Shown one piece after another: positions 1-8,269 of a stretch of 28,745 nt of DNA. Under the pieces are notes generated by a model. It did no database searches, was not told the DNA's origin, and saw nothing but the letters and a program-made list of their open reading frames with translations. The stretch lies in IMG/VR virus record IMGVR_UViG_3300032284_000337, positions 1 through 28,745 of that record; one strand, given 5' to 3'. Numbering within the stretch: the first letter of the stretch is position 1; every line of letters starts with the position of its first letter. Source of the stretch: a virus. The position numbers were made by a program, and so were the translations under genes.

Positions 1-500
1 AGGCCAAATTGGCTTAGATCAAAATCGTTGTCGTTGACACGATACAGGGTGCGTAAGGTATAGATACTAGTATCATATTTTCTATCTCTATTCTCTAAGA
101 ACAATAAATCTTGGATATTAAGAGCTGAATTGTTTAATGCAGGTGGACTAGTAGAATCTGTATAAAACTGTATTACAGATCCTGTAGGAATTAATGTAGT
201 AACTGGTTTTGATAAGGTAACAGTTGATGCATCTTTAGCAATAACAGTAGTACCTACGGGTATGCCAGTACCCTGCACAAACTGACCCAAATTAACAGCG
301 GCGGCATTGGCAAAAGCCAATACATCTGTAGACATGGCTGTATCTGCTGTGGTTGTAATTCCAGAGCTTTGATCTATAGGACCTAGATATTTGTGTATGT
401 TTACATCGGTGCCGCCCACAGTAAACAATTCTGATATTCTTCGGTCAAAAAATTTATAATCATTGCCCTTGTTTGGGCGCCATAAACTTAGACGGGGCAT
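1..500 (-). CDS. T4-like virion structural protein, N-terminal part (cut by window edge)
   Basis: An open frame starts with ATG at 500 on the minus strand and runs uninterrupted off the window edge, giving 166 residues. It begins MPRLSLWRPNKGNDYKFFDR, then FTVGGTDVNIHKYLGP (about residues 27-42), and near the edge reads DLLFLENRDRKYD and NDNDFDLSQFGL. From memory this pattern belongs to a structural protein common in marine T4-like phages and found near neck and tail genes, but I am not sure which T4 gene number applies. Residues about 57-115 (Ala/Thr/Gly/Val-rich, with GTGIPVGTT) look like a beta-rich insertion splitting the conserved text. A weak AGGA Shine-Dalgarno and an upstream CTAAATA late promoter support the start. 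It is transcribed away from the rest of the window. The function beyond virion structure is inferred. Confidence 0.6.
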   Translation of the reverse strand, partial: MPRLSLWRPNKGNDYKFFDRRISELFTVGGTDVNIHKYLGPIDQSSGITTTADTAMSTDVLAFANAAAVNLGQFVQGTGIPVGTTVIAKDASTVTLSKPVTTLIPTGSVIQFYTDSTSPPALNNSALNIQDLLFLENRDRKYDTSIYTLRTLYRVNDNDFDLSQFG

Positions 501-523
501 TACTTATTCCTAATAGTAACTAG

Positions 524-530
524 TATTTAG
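524..530 (-). promoter_or_regulatory. late promoter (CTAAATA) for the leftward structural gene
   Basis: The minus strand reads GGCTAAATACTAG. CTAAATA is a variant of the T4 late promoter core TATAAATA. Its last A lies 24 bases before the ATG at 500, leaving a leader of about 18 nt that holds an AGGA ribosome site. It lies 6 bp from the rightward sigma-70 promoter at 536, so this gap is a divergent promoter region. Confidence 0.5.
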
Positions 531-535
531 CCGTA

Positions 536-564
536 TTGACTTTGGTACCAAATAGTGTTATACT
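536..564 (+). promoter_or_regulatory. sigma-70 type promoter, TTGACT-N17-TATACT
   Basis: TTGACT at 536-541 and TATACT at 559-564 are separated by exactly 17 bp. With normal spacing, transcription would start at about 571, which is the A of the next ATG. It probably drives the small gene at 571 early in infection from host RNA polymerase. Confidence 0.75.
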
Positions 565-570
565 AACGGT

Positions 571-837
571 ATGGAAATTAAGACAAGTCTAGACTGGCAA
601 AAGGTTTATCTAGAATTAAATAAACAGACCAGTGGCGCTAGTTTTGCCTATAAACCTGACATGGTTAAACTAGCTTCTGCCATAAGCAGCATGGTTCAGG
701 AGTTGAGTATGGAAGAAATTAACTGTAGAAGGCAGCACAAACAGACTAAAAAACATAAAGAATTACTTGACAAGATCAATGAACAAATACATAATTATGA
801 GACCATGGTAACTTTTGGTTTGCTGTTAACCAAATAA
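571..837 (+). CDS. small protein of unknown function (88 aa)
   Basis: I do not recognise this protein. It has 88 residues, is soluble, and has a Lys/Gln/His-rich stretch (about residues 52-75) likely to be helical, with no membrane segment or Cys cluster. It has a strong sigma-70 promoter of its own, and the predicted transcription start coincides with the ATG, so there is no room for a Shine-Dalgarno and the message may be leaderless. The next Met is at residue 31, and starting there would lose a third of the protein. The promoter type suggests early expression. It is followed after only 4 bp by the promoter of the next gene. Confidence 0.6.
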   Translation: MEIKTSLDWQKVYLELNKQTSGASFAYKPDMVKLASAISSMVQELSMEEINCRRQHKQTKKHKELLDKINEQIHNYETMVTFGLLLTK

Positions 838-841
838 CCGG

Positions 842-870
842 TTGACAAAATTGGTAGTATCATGTATAAT
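842..870 (+). promoter_or_regulatory. consensus sigma-70 promoter, TTGACA-N17-TATAAT
   Basis: TTGACA at 842-847, a 17-bp spacer and TATAAT at 865-870 match the housekeeping consensus at all 12 positions. The predicted start is about 877, giving a 20-nt leader with an AGGAAAGG ribosome site before the ATG at 897. Confidence 0.85.
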
Positions 871-896
871 TACAGTTATTAATAGGAAAGGTATAT

Positions 897-2081
897 ATGG
901 CAATTAAAATTGATGGCATGAAGAAAAAAGTCAAGGCTAAGAATCTTGGATTTGCTGATGAAAAGTACACTGGATCTGAACCTATATGGGATTATGACCG
1001 TGCCCTGACATTTAGTGATCAGGAGTTTGATCATCATTTGCGTCAAAGCCTACGCTATTACAACTATTATTACAGCACTAAAGATCTAAAGAAATATCTA
1101 GTAGATTGGCTACGCAAAAACACAGAACAAAACCATAAAATGGACAAGCAGACCATAGATAGATATGCAAAATCTCCGGACAGTCTTACACCAATGACAG
1201 CATGTGCTCTAATTAAAGCGCACGAAAGAGGCATGCCATTAAGAGACAGACATGTAGAATATATTTTAGACATGGTAAGAAAAGTCATAGTAATGGAAGT
1301 AGACCAGGAAGAGCAAACCGCAGTAGAAGTTGTTAAAAAATCTGAGGTAAAAGTAGTTACTATCCAAGATAGGATGAACGAATCTGTTAAAAAACATATA
1401 CTGTACTTTGAGGTATTAGAAGACACCTTGTTTATGGGCGAAACAGTAGATCCTAAAGCATATGAATATCTTATAAAAAACAGTGTACCCCAAGCTCTAA
1501 TAGGTAAAATCCAGGCGGTGTTTGAACCACGCTATGCTGAACTTAAAGAGGCACGCAAGGGTGAAGACGAGCAATTAAAAGAAGCCTACAGTCATTACAA
1601 AGCCTCAGACTACAAACGCTGTGAGGCATTTTATGATAAACTATTTGCCGACCTTACTGCTTACAATCAAACTAAAAAAGCAACTAAGAAAGCCTCGGTG
1701 CGTAAACCACCGCAAAAAGAAAAAGTAGTAGCTAAACTACAATATCTTAAGATGGATGCTGGTCTAAAATTAGTCAGTGTTAATCCTGTAGATATTATAG
1801 GGGCAGAACAGCTATGGGTGTACAATGTTAAGAGTCGTAAGATTGGCAAATATGTTGCTGAAGCAATGGGTGGCGTATTGGGTGTTAAAGGTACTACTAT
1901 TACAGGCTATGATGCCAATAAGAGCACACAAAAGACACTGCGTAAGCCACAAGAACAATTAAAATCTTTTCAAGCATGTAGCAAAGTAGAATTACGCAAG
2001 TATTTAGATTCAGTAAAAACCACTGAAATTAAACTAACGGGTCGTATTAACAGCGACACTATACTGCTGAAAGCACTGTGA
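897..2081 (+). CDS. conserved marine T4-like phage protein of unknown function (394 aa)
   Basis: A 394-residue protein with a strong Shine-Dalgarno (AGGAAAGG) and a perfect sigma-70 promoter. From memory, similar proteins of unknown function occur widely in cyanophages and pelagiphages. Recognisable conserved blocks are FDHHLRQSLRYYNYYYSTKDLKKY (written here only as the block around residues 45-67), an MTACALIKAHERGMPL stretch near residue 100, and a C-terminal part (about 280-394) containing ADIIG-like text, ELWVYN-like text and LKLTGRINSDTILLK-like text. A Lys-rich linker at about 260-278 joins two domains. No catalytic motif is evident. The early-type promoter suggests a role in host takeover or replication rather than the virion. 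I cannot assign a function. Confidence 0.75.
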   Translation: MAIKIDGMKKKVKAKNLGFADEKYTGSEPIWDYDRALTFSDQEFDHHLRQSLRYYNYYYSTKDLKKYLVDWLRKNTEQNHKMDKQTIDRYAKSPDSLTPMTACALIKAHERGMPLRDRHVEYILDMVRKVIVMEVDQEEQTAVEVVKKSEVKVVTIQDRMNESVKKHILYFEVLEDTLFMGETVDPKAYEYLIKNSVPQALIGKIQAVFEPRYAELKEARKGEDEQLKEAYSHYKASDYKRCEAFYDKLFADLTAYNQTKKATKKASVRKPPQKEKVVAKLQYLKMDAGLKLVSVNPVDIIGAEQLWVYNVKSRKIGKYVAEAMGGVLGVKGTTITGYDANKSTQKTLRKPQEQLKSFQACSKVELRKYLDSVKTTEIKLTGRINSDTILLKAL

Positions 2082-2106
2082 TAACCTAAAATATCCTTAC
2101 ATAGGG

Positions 2107-2114
2107 CATAAATA
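2107..2114 (+). promoter_or_regulatory. late promoter CATAAATA
   Basis: CATAAATA matches the T4 late promoter core. The predicted start is about 2120, 15 nt before the gp13 ATG, with AGGA in the leader. Confidence 0.7.
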
Positions 2115-2134
2115 TATGATACAGGATATTAATA

Positions 2135-3043
2135 ATGGCCACAGCAACTGGTAACCTAACACCTAACCTAAGTTTAACCACAGACAGTCTCTATAATCCA
2201 GCTACTGGATCAGGTGCTGGACACATCGCACTTGACACAAGTTCTCTTGTTTTAGCAGATACAAAAAGAGCAGATATTATTGATTATATTCGTCTACGTT
2301 TAGGTTATGGCATTATTGATGTAGAGGCAGACAAAGAACACTTTGAAATGGGCATTAAACAAGCCCTCATTCGTTATAGACAACGCAGTAGCAATAGTGC
2401 AGAAGAAAGCTATGCTTTTTTAGATCTATTACCAGAAACACAAGAATACATATTGCCTCAAGAAATTACAGAAGTTAGACAGATTTTTAGACGTGGTATT
2501 GGCAGTGTAAGTGGTACAACAGCTAGTCAATTCGAACCATTTGCAAGTGGTTACTTAAACACTTATATGTTGGTTGCTGGACGGGTAGGTGGCTTAACAA
2601 ACTACGAACTATTTGTAGACTATCAAAAACTAGCTATGACAATGTTTGGCGGCTACATGAACTTTACTTGGAACCGTGTTACTAAGAAGTTATCAGTGGT
2701 ACGTAAAATGCCTTATGGATACGCAGGTTCTACCGGCGGTGCCGGGGTAACAGGTGATCAGTTCGAGAGTGTGTTGTTATGGATTACTAACTATAAACCA
2801 GATGTCGTGCTATTAAATGACAACATGTGTTTTCCTTGGATCCAGGATTATGCATTGGCATTAGTCATGATATCCATTGGTCAAGCACGTGAAAAATTCG
2901 CTAGTATCGCAGGCCCACAAGGTGGCACTAGCTTAAACGGCACAGCACTTAAACAAGAAGGACAGGCATTGTTAGACAAACTAGACGATGAAATCAAACG
3001 CTATGTAGATGGCGGTCAGCCCCTAACCTGGATAACTGGTTAA
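2135..3043 (+). CDS. 13: neck protein gp13 homologue
   Basis: Homologue of T4 gp13, which with gp14 closes the packaged head and makes the site where the tail joins. It has 302 residues, close to T4 gp13 at about 309. The family pattern is clear: a Ser/Thr-rich N-terminus, then IIDYIRLRLGYGIIDVE (about 49-65), ALIRYRQRSSNSAEESYAFLDL, an ITEVRQIFRRG segment near residue 112, and the C-terminal block with IAGPQGGTSLNG (about residues 250-261) and LDKLDDEIKRY. A late promoter precedes it, as expected for a virion gene. gp14, which usually follows gp13, is not in this window; a nucleotide kinase gene follows instead. Confidence 0.85.
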   Translation: MATATGNLTPNLSLTTDSLYNPATGSGAGHIALDTSSLVLADTKRADIIDYIRLRLGYGIIDVEADKEHFEMGIKQALIRYRQRSSNSAEESYAFLDLLPETQEYILPQEITEVRQIFRRGIGSVSGTTASQFEPFASGYLNTYMLVAGRVGGLTNYELFVDYQKLAMTMFGGYMNFTWNRVTKKLSVVRKMPYGYAGSTGGAGVTGDQFESVLLWITNYKPDVVLLNDNMCFPWIQDYALALVMISIGQAREKFASIAGPQGGTSLNGTALKQEGQALLDKLDDEIKRYVDGGQPLTWITG

Positions 3044-3101
3044 AAAACTCTAGATTTATTCTTGATACTACTATACAATATTTGTATTGCAAGGAGTTTC
3101 T

Positions 3102-3782
3102 ATGAGTCAAATTATTGGTATTGTGGGTTTTATTGGCAGTGGTAAGGACACTATTGCCGACTACTTAGTCAACATACACGGTTTTCGAAGAGAAAGTTTT
3201 GCTAACAGCTTAAAAGATGCCGTAAGTGCTGTGTTTGGTTGGGACAGGATTATGTTAGAGGGTAGAACTAATCAAAGCAGAGAATGGCGTGAAACTGTTG
3301 ATGAGTTTTGGGCTAAACGCTTAAAAATGCCTAAATTAACACCTAGATGGGTCCTACAGTACTGGGGTACCGAGGTATGTCGTAGCAACTTTCACAATGA
3401 TATATGGGTTGCTAGTTTAGAAAATAGACTGTTAAAAAGCACAGATGATGTTGTAATTACAGATTGTAGGTTTCCCAATGAAGTTTCTGCCATACGCAAG
3501 GTAGGTGGCAAAGTAATTAGAGTTAAGCGAGGCCCAGAGCCAGACTGGTATGCTGATGCCCTAACTGTTGCTAAAGGTGAGAAACATTTTGGTTATAAAC
3601 CTGCTCATGCTAGATTACTGCGTAAAAAGGTACACGCAAGTGAATACAGTTGGGTAGGCAGCAAGTTTGATTATGTTATTCCCAATGACGGTACACTAGA
3701 TGAACTATACCAACACTTTGAACAACAGGTTCTTAAAAGTCAGGCACAAGATCGCCCTGACGCCAACCCAATCCCTCATTAG
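3102..3782 (+). CDS. 1: deoxynucleoside monophosphate kinase (T4 gp1-like)
   Basis: A P-loop kinase that transfers phosphate from ATP to deoxynucleoside monophosphates to supply phage DNA synthesis. It has 226 residues against about 241 in T4 gp1. The Walker A motif GFIGSGKDT lies at residues 9-17, and DCRFPNEVSAIRKVGG (mid-protein) is a second family signature. The start is set at 3102 because AAGGAG lies 7 bases upstream; an in-frame ATG at 3087 would lie before this ribosome site and add five unlikely residues. The last 50 bp overlap the tail end of an HNH gene on the other strand. Finding this metabolic gene between gp13 and the sheath gene is unlike T4. Confidence 0.85.
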   Translation: MSQIIGIVGFIGSGKDTIADYLVNIHGFRRESFANSLKDAVSAVFGWDRIMLEGRTNQSREWRETVDEFWAKRLKMPKLTPRWVLQYWGTEVCRSNFHNDIWVASLENRLLKSTDDVVITDCRFPNEVSAIRKVGGKVIRVKRGPEPDWYADALTVAKGEKHFGYKPAHARLLRKKVHASEYSWVGSKFDYVIPNDGTLDELYQHFEQQVLKSQAQDRPDANPIPH

Positions 3783-4083
3783 CTATCTCAATCTGACAGT
3801 TAGTGCAGACGGTTTTAAGGTTAGACCAACTAGCATTAGATAGATTGCCATCTACGTGATATACATTTAACTGCTCTTTATACTTGGCCTTAAAGCCACA
3901 TTTTTCACAGTTAGGTTTACGTTTATATCCGGATTTATACCAGGTTGGTATAGGTGGTTTTATGCCTCTTTTTTTGCGTTTACAACTGTCACAGTGGGTT
4001 CTAAAATAGACTTTGCCATGTCTATAATAATTAATGGCTGCTACTTTTTTCCTGCATAATTGACACAAAGGACGCTGTTTCAT
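3733..4083 (-). CDS. HNH-family zinc-finger endonuclease
   Basis: A 116-residue protein with four Cys pairs (C7/C10, C31/C34, C59/C62, C93/C96) and an HNH-like core: YHVDGNLSNASWSNLK, with H76, N80 and N88, followed by C93-x2-C96. HNH proteins cut DNA with a metal ion. Small free-standing ones in T4-like phages are often homing enzymes, but some assist DNA packaging. It is the only complete minus-strand gene and overlaps the 3' end of the dNMP kinase gene by 50 bp tail to tail. A CTAAATA late promoter directly abuts its start. Insertion between two conserved gene blocks fits a mobile gene. Activity is inferred from the motif only. Confidence 0.75.
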   Translation of the reverse strand: MKQRPLCQLCRKKVAAINYYRHGKVYFRTHCDSCKRKKRGIKPPIPTWYKSGYKRKPNCEKCGFKAKYKEQLNVYHVDGNLSNASWSNLKTVCTNCQIEIANEGLGWRQGDLVPDF

Positions 4084-4087
4084 ACAG

Positions 4088-4094
4088 TATTTAG
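4088..4094 (-). promoter_or_regulatory. late promoter (CTAAATA) abutting the HNH gene
   Basis: The minus strand reads ACTAAATACTGTATG, so the last A of the motif is five bases before the ATG. With T4 late geometry the transcript would start at or next to the start codon. Confidence 0.5.
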
Positions 4095-4143
4095 TGTCGA
4101 ACCTTTAAAGTGCAGCCATAGACGCAGGTTTTTGAGCTATACT

Positions 4144-4151
4144 TATAAATA
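4144..4151 (+). promoter_or_regulatory. late promoter TATAAATA for tail sheath
   Basis: An exact match to the T4 late consensus TATAAATA. The predicted start is about 4157, with AAAGGA in the leader before the gp18 ATG at 4185. Confidence 0.85.
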
Positions 4152-4184
4152 AGTTAAAGTATTATTATTAAAGGATACTATACT

Positions 4185-7100
4185 ATGGCACTAATTTCCC
4201 CAGGCGTACAAGTAACGGTAATCGACGAAAGCACCTACCAACCAACGGCAGTAGGTACAGTTGCTTATGTGTTGCTTGCTACAGGACAAGATAAACAAAA
4301 CCCAAGCGGTGTTACAGCCTCTTACACAACAAAATCAAATGCTAACAAATTATTTGCAGTTAGCAGTCAGAGAGACCTAGTTACTAACTATGGTTTACCA
4401 AACTTTGTACAGGATTCATCAGGCAGCCCAATTCATGGTCATGAACTTAATGAATATGGCTTACTAGCAGCTTACAGTGCATTAGGCGTTGCAAGCAGAG
4501 TATATGTACAACGTGCAGATGTTAACCTTACACAATTAAAAGGTACAGGTAACAGACCACATGGTACACCAGTAGATGGTACATATTGGTTAGATCTCAG
4601 TAACACTAACTTTGGTGTATACGAATTCAATGACAATGCATTTACTCTACAAACACCAGCAATTCTTACAGATGCTTCTCAAATCGACAACGGCAAACCA
4701 CGTTTTGGTGCCATTGGCAGTTACGCTGTTGTAGCAAGTAGTTCTAGAAATCCACTTTTCTACAAACGTGGTGGTGATACGACTGATCAATTAAACAATA
4801 CATGGGTATTGGTTGGTAGTGATGATTGGAAAATGGCTGTACCTACTATTGTTGGTACTATTTCTAATCCAACACTAGGCGCAAGTGACAGACTTATAAT
4901 CAATGGCACAAACGTACAAGTTGGTGGTACAACTGTGGGTTCAGCTAGAGATTCTATTAACAATGCAGGCATCCAAGGTGTTATGGCAACAGTTAATGGT
5001 TTAGGTCAACTTGAAATTAAGATTGACAGTACATCAGCAAGTACCGGCAATACGGCTTTGGCAGATGGCGCAGTTAGAATCAGCAAGTATACATATGGTG
5101 ATTACAATGATGCGGCAGCTAACCTTGGCTTATTCACTACGGCTATCGATGGTTCAGCTACAAATAAGAAACTTTACGCACCAGCTTTAACATTTGCACC
5201 AAGTAATCAACATCCAGCATGGCTAAACAAAACATCAACTATTCCAGGTGATGCAACACCAAGACCTTATGGTTCAGTTTGGTTAAAAACTACTGCACAA
5301 GGCAATGGTGCTAGCTATGCAATGGACGAATACCAAGCATTAGCAGATAGTTGGACACCAACTCCGGCTCCATTATATCAAGATGACAATGCAGCAATCT
5401 ACGGACTAGATCCAGTAGGTGGTGGTATTGATTTAAAAGTTGGTACATTGTACATTAAATATGACAGCTACGCAGAAGGCACAGCTACATTTAAACCTTA
5501 TATTAAAACAGTTAAAGGTTTATTAAAAATAACAGGCAGTATCTTAACAGGTGCTAACCCATTTAACAGTGGTGATACATTTAGCTTAGAAGTAAGCGTG
5601 CCTGGATCAGCTTCTACAGTAAGTGCAACTATAACTCTAAGTAGCACCACAAGTGCAAGTTTTGTAGCAGATATCTTATCTGCTAGACTTCCTAATGTAG
5701 TTGCTATAGTTGAATCTAGCGGTGCAATTAGTCTAAGTCATCTAGCTGGTGGCACTATTAAGTTAATGGATGTTTTAGGTACACCATTAGTAACAGCTGG
5801 TTTAACAACAGACACAAGTCTTGTAGTTACACCACACGTACAACAAGTTAAGGATAGTATGGGTAATACAATGTATTATCTTGCTAGTCCATTTGTTGCT
5901 ATGGATTTAACAGGCGTTCCTTATATACCATCTATAACAGCACCTTTTAGTAATCCAGCAGACGGCACTCTATGGTACTATAGCGATCCACTAGCTGTTG
6001 ACATCATGATGAATGATGGCAGTGGCTGGAGAGGATATAAGAATGTACAACAAGATGCACGTGGTTATGACTTAACATTAACAGATTCATTGGGTCCAAT
6101 ACTAAGCGCATCTGCACCAACAACACAAGTTAACGGTGCACCTCTAGTAGCTGGTGATTTATGGGTAGACACAAGTATGTTAGACAGCTATCCTAATATC
6201 TATAGATTTACAGATGGTAGAGTGTGGTCTTTAATTGACAATACAGATCAAGTTAGTGTAAATGGTATCTTGTTTGCAGATGCACGTTGGAGTTACAATG
6301 GTACAACAAATCCAATTACAGATGCAAAACCTGATGTGATAGCATTACAAGGCAGTGACTATATTGACAGTGATTGTCCTGATTACAGACTATATGCACG
6401 TGGTACATTATTATTCAACACACGTCGTAGCGGATACAATGTAAAACGTTTTGAAAGCACATGGTTTGCAGATAAACCGTTTGAAACAGATGGATCATAT
6501 CCAAGTGTATTAAGCGCATGGGTATCACATAGTGGCAGAGACGAAAATGAAGTTCCATACTTTGGTCATAAAGCACAACGCAGTGTTGTTGTTACAGCTC
6601 TTAAAGCGGCAATTGAAAGCAGCACAGACTTAAGAGAAGAACAAACACAGTTTAACTTAATTGTTTGCCCAGGATATCCAGAATTAATGCAAAATATGAT
6701 CACCTTAAATGATGATCGTAAACAAACAGCATTTATTATTGGTGATACACCTATTGACTTATCTTCTAGTTCTAATGGACTAATGCAATATACAAGTAAT
6801 GCATTACTAGCTCAAGACAACGGTGAGAAAGGTTTAGTAAGCACAAGCGAATATTTAGGTGTGTTCTATCCAAGTGGTCTAGCTACTAACTTAGATGGTA
6901 ATAGTGTTGCAGTGCCTCCAAGCCATGCTATGCTAAGAACATTTATACGTAGCGATAACGTAAGTTATCCATGGTTTGCACCAGCTGGTGTACGTCGTGG
7001 TTTAATTGACAATTTAACAGCTATTGGATATGTTGACACAACAGACAACAATGCATTCCGTAGCATTGGTGTAACTAACAGTTTACGTGATATACTTTAT

Positions 7101-7511
7101 GAAAATAGAGTTAATCCATTGACAGTATTACCAGGCGTAGGTCTAGTAAACTATGGTCAAAAAACACGTGCTGCAATGACATCAGCAATGGATAGAATCA
7201 ACGTTGCAAGACTTGTTTGTTACTTACGTTTGGTTTTAGCACAAACAGCGGCGCCATTTATATTTGAACCCAATGACACGATTACTCGTAATCAAGTTAA
7301 AGGTGCATTCGAAGCAGTACTTAATGATGTAGTGGCTAAACGCGGTATTTACGACTACTTAGTAGTTTGTGATACTTCTAATAACACTCCTGATCGTATT
7401 GACCGAAACGAACTTTGGGTTGATATTGCAATTGAACCTGTAAAAGCAATCGAATTTATCTACATTCCAGTTCGTTTGAAAGCAACAGGCGCAATAGCTA
7501 AGGGAATATAA
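4185..7511 (+). CDS. 18: contractile tail sheath protein gp18
   Basis: The sheath forms the outer tube that contracts to drive the tail tube through the host envelope. The N-terminus ISPGVQVTVIDES and the C-terminal part (SDNVSYPWFAPAG, the NPLTVLPGVGLVNYGQKT region and the closing IYIPVRLKATGAI) are typical of gp18. At 1108 residues it is far longer than T4 gp18 (659). The extra length sits in the middle (about residues 100-720), in Thr/Ser/Gly/Asp-rich beta-type stretches, including WLDLSNTNFGVYEF-like and LWVDTSMLDSYPNIYRF-like segments that look repeated. These are probably surface domains facing outward. It is preceded by a perfect late promoter and followed by a strong hairpin. Confidence 0.92.
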   Translation: MALISPGVQVTVIDESTYQPTAVGTVAYVLLATGQDKQNPSGVTASYTTKSNANKLFAVSSQRDLVTNYGLPNFVQDSSGSPIHGHELNEYGLLAAYSALGVASRVYVQRADVNLTQLKGTGNRPHGTPVDGTYWLDLSNTNFGVYEFNDNAFTLQTPAILTDASQIDNGKPRFGAIGSYAVVASSSRNPLFYKRGGDTTDQLNNTWVLVGSDDWKMAVPTIVGTISNPTLGASDRLIINGTNVQVGGTTVGSARDSINNAGIQGVMATVNGLGQLEIKIDSTSASTGNTALADGAVRISKYTYGDYNDAAANLGLFTTAIDGSATNKKLYAPALTFAPSNQHPAWLNKTSTIPGDATPRPYGSVWLKTTAQGNGASYAMDEYQALADSWTPTPAPLYQDDNAAIYGLDPVGGGIDLKVGTLYIKYDSYAEGTATFKPYIKTVKGLLKITGSILTGANPFNSGDTFSLEVSVPGSASTVSATITLSSTTSASFVADILSARLPNVVAIVESSGAISLSHLAGGTIKLMDVLGTPLVTAGLTTDTSLVVTPHVQQVKDSMGNTMYYLASPFVAMDLTGVPYIPSITAPFSNPADGTLWYYSDPLAVDIMMNDGSGWRGYKNVQQDARGYDLTLTDSLGPILSASAPTTQVNGAPLVAGDLWVDTSMLDSYPNIYRFTDGRVWSLIDNTDQVSVNGILFADARWSYNGTTNPITDAKPDVIALQGSDYIDSDCPDYRLYARGTLLFNTRRSGYNVKRFESTWFADKPFETDGSYPSVLSAWVSHSGRDENEVPYFGHKAQRSVVVTALKAAIESSTDLREEQTQFNLIVCPGYPELMQNMITLNDDRKQTAFIIGDTPIDLSSSSNGLMQYTSNALLAQDNGEKGLVSTSEYLGVFYPSGLATNLDGNSVAVPPSHAMLRTFIRSDNVSYPWFAPAGVRRGLIDNLTAIGYVDTTDNNAFRSIGVTNSLRDILYENRVNPLTVLPGVGLVNYGQKTRAAMTSAMDRINVARLVCYLRLVLAQTAAPFIFEPNDTITRNQVKGAFEAVLNDVVAKRGIYDYLVVCDTSNNTPDRIDRNELWVDIAIEPVKAIEFIYIPVRLKATGAIAKGI

Positions 7512-7516
7512 TATAC

Positions 7517-7555
7517 GTTGTTAATGGGGAAATTAAGCCTTCCCCATTTAGCAAC
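7517..7555 (+). terminator. hairpin after the sheath gene
   Basis: AATGGGGAA (7523-7531) pairs with TTCCCCATT (7540-7548), and the stem can be extended by GTTG/CAAC with one bulged base. It lacks a clean U-run, so it may slow transcription or protect the abundant sheath message 3' end rather than terminate fully. Confidence 0.6.
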
Positions 7556-7561
7556 AAATAT

Positions 7562-7569
7562 GCTAAATA
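7562..7569 (+). promoter_or_regulatory. late promoter GCTAAATA for tail tube
   Basis: GCTAAATA, a late promoter variant, lies 18 bases before the gp19 ATG, with an AAGGGA ribosome site between. It gives the tube gene its own late transcript. Confidence 0.6.
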
Positions 7570-7587
7570 TATAAAAGGGATATTAAG

Positions 7588-8205
7588 ATGGCAACATCAT
7601 CATTAAGCAAATTTACGGTACCGTTAAGCACAAACCAATCAGCTTCAGCTCAAGGTTTGTTAATGCCAAAACTAAAGTTCCGCTTTCGCGTGACTTTCCA
7701 AAATTTTGGGGTAAGTCAACCGTCGACAGAACTTACAAAACAAGTAGTGTCATTTAAACGTCCTACTGTTGAATTTGAACCAATAACACTAGATGTTTAC
7801 AACAGCAAAATCTACTATGCAGGCAAGCCAACATGGCAAGCTGTTACATGCCAATTACGTGATGATGCAGTTGGTGAAGTATCTAAACGTGTAGGTGAAC
7901 AACTACAGAAACAATTCGACTTCATGGAACAAGCATCAGCTTCTAGTGGTATTGACTATAAATTCCTTACTAGACTTGAAGTACTTGATGGCGGCAATGG
8001 CGCAAGCACACCAAACGTTCTTGAAACATGGGAAATGTATGGTTGCTTCTTAGCAAGTGCAGACTACGGCGAGGCAGCTTACAGCAACAATGAAGCAATG
8101 ACTATCGATTTGAATATTAGATATGACAATGCTCTTCAAGTTCCAACAGGTTCAGGCGTTGGTGCTACAGTAGCAAGAACATTAGGTTCTATTACAACTG
8201 GCTAA
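7588..8205 (+). CDS. 19: tail tube protein gp19
   Basis: Forms the inner tube of the contractile tail through which DNA passes. It has 205 residues against 163 in T4. Family features are an N-terminal tail, the beta-strand KLKFRFRVTFQNFG (about residues 28-41), VVSFKRPTVEFEPITLDVYNSKIYYAGK in the centre (about 52-79, quoted in part as FKRPTVEFEPITLDVYNS), and a C-terminal strand MTIDLNIRYDNA. It lies directly after gp18 as in T4. It has its own late promoter and a strong terminator, so it is a one-gene transcription unit, which fits its need in high copy. Confidence 0.88.
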   Translation: MATSSLSKFTVPLSTNQSASAQGLLMPKLKFRFRVTFQNFGVSQPSTELTKQVVSFKRPTVEFEPITLDVYNSKIYYAGKPTWQAVTCQLRDDAVGEVSKRVGEQLQKQFDFMEQASASSGIDYKFLTRLEVLDGGNGASTPNVLETWEMYGCFLASADYGEAAYSNNEAMTIDLNIRYDNALQVPTGSGVGATVARTLGSITTG

Positions 8206-8221
8206 TAGCCAATAAAAACTT

Positions 8222-8252
8222 AAAAGCCCGTTACTAAAAACGGGCTTTTTTA
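8222..8252 (+). terminator. rho-independent terminator after gp19
   Basis: AAAAGCCCGTT (8222-8232) pairs perfectly with AACGGGCTTTT (8239-8249) around a 6-base loop, and the 3' arm continues into TTTTTTA. An 11-bp stem and U-run make this a convincing intrinsic terminator. Confidence 0.9.
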
Positions 8253-8264
8253 TTGACATAAATA
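8253..8264 (+). promoter_or_regulatory. TTGACATAAATA: late promoter fused to a -35-like box
   Basis: CATAAATA (8257-8264) is the late core, and TTGACA (8253-8258) overlaps it. The last A of the late motif is six bases before the ATG at 8270, which places the predicted late transcription start on the ATG itself. Confidence 0.6.
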
Positions 8265-8269
8265 ATAGT

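Noticed and set aside
1-500. Naming the partial gene gp14 or a baseplate wedge protein
   Set aside because: The text is familiar from marine T4-like phages but does not match T4 gp14 or gp8 as I remember them, and only the N-terminus is present.
1070-1426. 118-residue minus-strand frame inside the gene at 897
   Set aside because: It is a mirror of a well-supported coding gene, with Ser/Leu-rich shadow composition and no promoter or ribosome site.
3062-3090. Sigma-70 promoter before the dNMP kinase
   Set aside because: TTGATA is present, but the hexamer at 17 bp is TATTGC and overlaps the ribosome site region; too weak to list.
3087-3101. Upstream ATG for the dNMP kinase
   Set aside because: The Shine-Dalgarno AAGGAG lies after it, directly before the ATG at 3102, where the kinase N-terminus normally starts.
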